Assembly: GCA_964651495.1 (NCBI GenBank)
Contig: CAZYWP010000080.1
Location: 1 to 14,811 of the forward strand
Source: CAZNVB01 sp964651495
Lineage (GTDB): Bacteria; Acidobacteriota; Aminicenantia; Aminicenantales; UBA8522
Reading direction: 5' to 3'
DNA length: 14,811 nucleotides
The position numbers and the translations under genes were made by a program. Position 1 is the stretch's first letter; each line of letters starts with the position of its first letter. Under the pieces are notes generated by a model. That model was not told the origin of the DNA and ran no database searches. It saw only the letters and a program-made list of their open reading frames with translations. Below, piece by piece: positions 14,305-14,811 of this stretch.

Positions 14305-14333
14305 TTGACCATTTCTTATTAAACTTATAAAAT
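14305..14333 (+). promoter_or_regulatory. Promoter of the FAD-linked oxidase gene
   Basis: TTGACC (14305-14310), a 17-bp spacer and TAAAAT (14328-14333) form the promoter; an overlapping TATAAA at 14326 would give a 15-bp spacer. The start falls near 14340, leaving a leader of about 128 nt before the GTG at 14468. Confidence 0.6.
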
Positions 14334-14339
14334 ACATAG

Positions 14340-14358
14340 GGTCAATAAGAATTTGACC
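14340..14358. promoter_or_regulatory. GGTCAA-N7-TTGACC inverted repeat at the transcription start, likely operator
   Basis: Two perfect 6-bp half-sites (14340-14345 and 14353-14358) flank 7 A/T-rich bases right at the predicted +1. The -35 hexamer TTGACC at 14305-14310 is a third copy of the half-site. This arrangement suits a dimeric repressor bound at the promoter, but the regulator is unknown. The repeat could also form a weak RNA hairpin. Confidence 0.45.
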
Positions 14359-14364
14359 GTTGCT

Positions 14365-14382
14365 GCGGAGCGCGTGTTCCGC
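14365..14382 (+). other. Leader hairpin
   Basis: GCGGAGC and GTTCCGC pair with one G-U around a GCGT tetraloop. It lies in the predicted 5' leader of the oxidase gene, and no U-tract follows, so it is not a terminator. Confidence 0.35.
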
Positions 14383-14453
14383 TGTTGAAACGCACCCCCG
14401 ACCCCGGCAGAGCGGGATTTTCTACCCGGAGGATTTTCGCCTGCCAGCAGATT

Positions 14454-14460
14454 AAAGGAG
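14454..14460 (+). promoter_or_regulatory. Ribosome-binding site selecting the GTG start of the oxidase
   Basis: AAAGGAG ends 7 nt before the GTG at 14468. The ATG at 14463 is in another frame and reads ATG-CCG-TGA, a two-codon frame whose stop overlaps the GTG. Confidence 0.7.
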
Positions 14461-14467
14461 TCATGCC

Positions 14468-14811
14468 GTGAACCGGTTAAGCAGGAACGACAGGAAATGG
14501 CTTGAGGATAAATTCGGGGGCCGGGCCAATTTCGACCCCACTGAGCGCCTTCTCTACGGCCACGACATCGCCGCCATGCCCAGCCTGTTCAAGCCGGTCA
14601 TCGGGCGGACGGTTCCCGATGCGGTCGTCCAGCCCGAGAGCGAGGCCGAGCTTGTCGAGCTGGTGAAATGGGCGGCAGAGAGGAATATCCCGCTCGTCCC
14701 CCGGGGCAAGATCTCGACCTCATCGCCGACGCTGAAGGAACCACGGGGATCATCAGCCAAGTCACGCTCCGTGTGCAAAAGCTCAGCGAACTGGGTTTGA
14801 CCGCCATCGCC
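14468..14811 (+). pseudogene. FAD-linked oxidase (GlcD/D-lactate dehydrogenase-like), internally deleted and frameshifted; runs off the right edge
   Basis: The first frame (14468 to about 14710) encodes the normal N-terminus of a PCMH-type FAD-binding oxidase. It has R-L-L-Y-G-H-D, then P-D-A-V-V-Q-P-E-S-E-A-E-L-V-E-L-V-K, and ends in I-P-L-V-P-R-G-K, the residues just before the FAD pyrophosphate loop. Beyond that the frame gives nonsense and stops at 14800. From 14710 another frame reads D-L-D-L-I-A-D-A-E-G-T-T-G-I-I-S-Q-V-T-L-R-V and stays open to the edge. That is the family's later 'G-S-E-G-T-x-G-I' segment. The family normally has roughly a hundred residues between these motifs, including the glycine-rich FAD loop, so a block of about 300 nt is missing and the frame is shifted. 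As written no functional enzyme can be made. True gene decay and an assembly error are both possible. Confidence 0.7.

Noticed and set aside
1..14811. tRNA, rRNA, CRISPR array or transposase
   Set aside because: No cloverleaf, conserved rRNA stretch, regularly spaced repeats or transposase motif was found on either strand by reading; a covariance search would be decisive.

Overview
The window is GC-rich bacterial DNA from an organism that uses ordinary sigma70-type promoters, often with 16-18 bp spacers and extended -10 boxes. Start codons include TTG and GTG, and Shine-Dalgarno use is mixed. No rRNA, tRNA, phage gene, transposase or CRISPR array was found. The gene content (many glycosyltransferases, an AsnB-like amidotransferase, a MenC-like racemase next to an FAD-linked oxidase, a secreted esterase) would fit an uncultured heterotroph of the Acidobacteriota/Aminicenantes kind. 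That placement is inference with low confidence.

Layout. 1-918 (minus) is the N-terminal part of a secreted alpha/beta-hydrolase esterase with a clear promoter and Shine-Dalgarno; it runs off the left edge. A divergent, near-consensus promoter (1108-1137) drives a small membrane-anchored protein of unknown function (1175-1636) and a GT-C type integral-membrane glycosyltransferase (1638-3104). The glycosyltransferase C-terminus is encoded by a CCTCTCCC/GGGAGAGG inverted repeat, and a Rho-independent terminator follows (3126-3158). Next is a tightly coupled pair: an amine-oxidase-fold FAD enzyme (3190-4626) and a glutamine-dependent asparagine-synthase-type amidotransferase (4628-6526). After a 307-bp intergenic region with an extended -10 promoter come a JAMM/MPN metalloprotease (6834-7262) and an ABM-fold small protein (7323-7631). 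A DPM-synthase-like GT2 (7763-8503) then meets, almost stop to stop, a 795-aa GT-C membrane protein on the minus strand (8505-10892).

The 333-bp gap 10893-11225 holds the most striking non-coding object: 11018-11146 folds into a 22-bp stem closing a multibranched structure. All of its wobble pairs are compatible only with plus-strand RNA. A leaderless-type promoter then starts a WaaE-like GT2 (11226-11999), which overlaps a GT4 glycosyltransferase (11980-13089). A further promoter precedes a MenC/N-succinylamino-acid-racemase-like enolase-superfamily enzyme (13154-14263). The right end carries a promoter overlapping a TTGACC inverted repeat and an FAD-linked oxidase (14468-14811) that is visibly broken: most of its FAD-binding domain is missing and the reading frame shifts at the junction.

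Together, five glycosyltransferases or GT-C proteins plus the FAD/AsnB pair suggest a cell-surface glycan assembly and modification region. The esterase, JAMM/ABM pair and MenC/FAD oxidase modules are probably separate functions interleaved with it.
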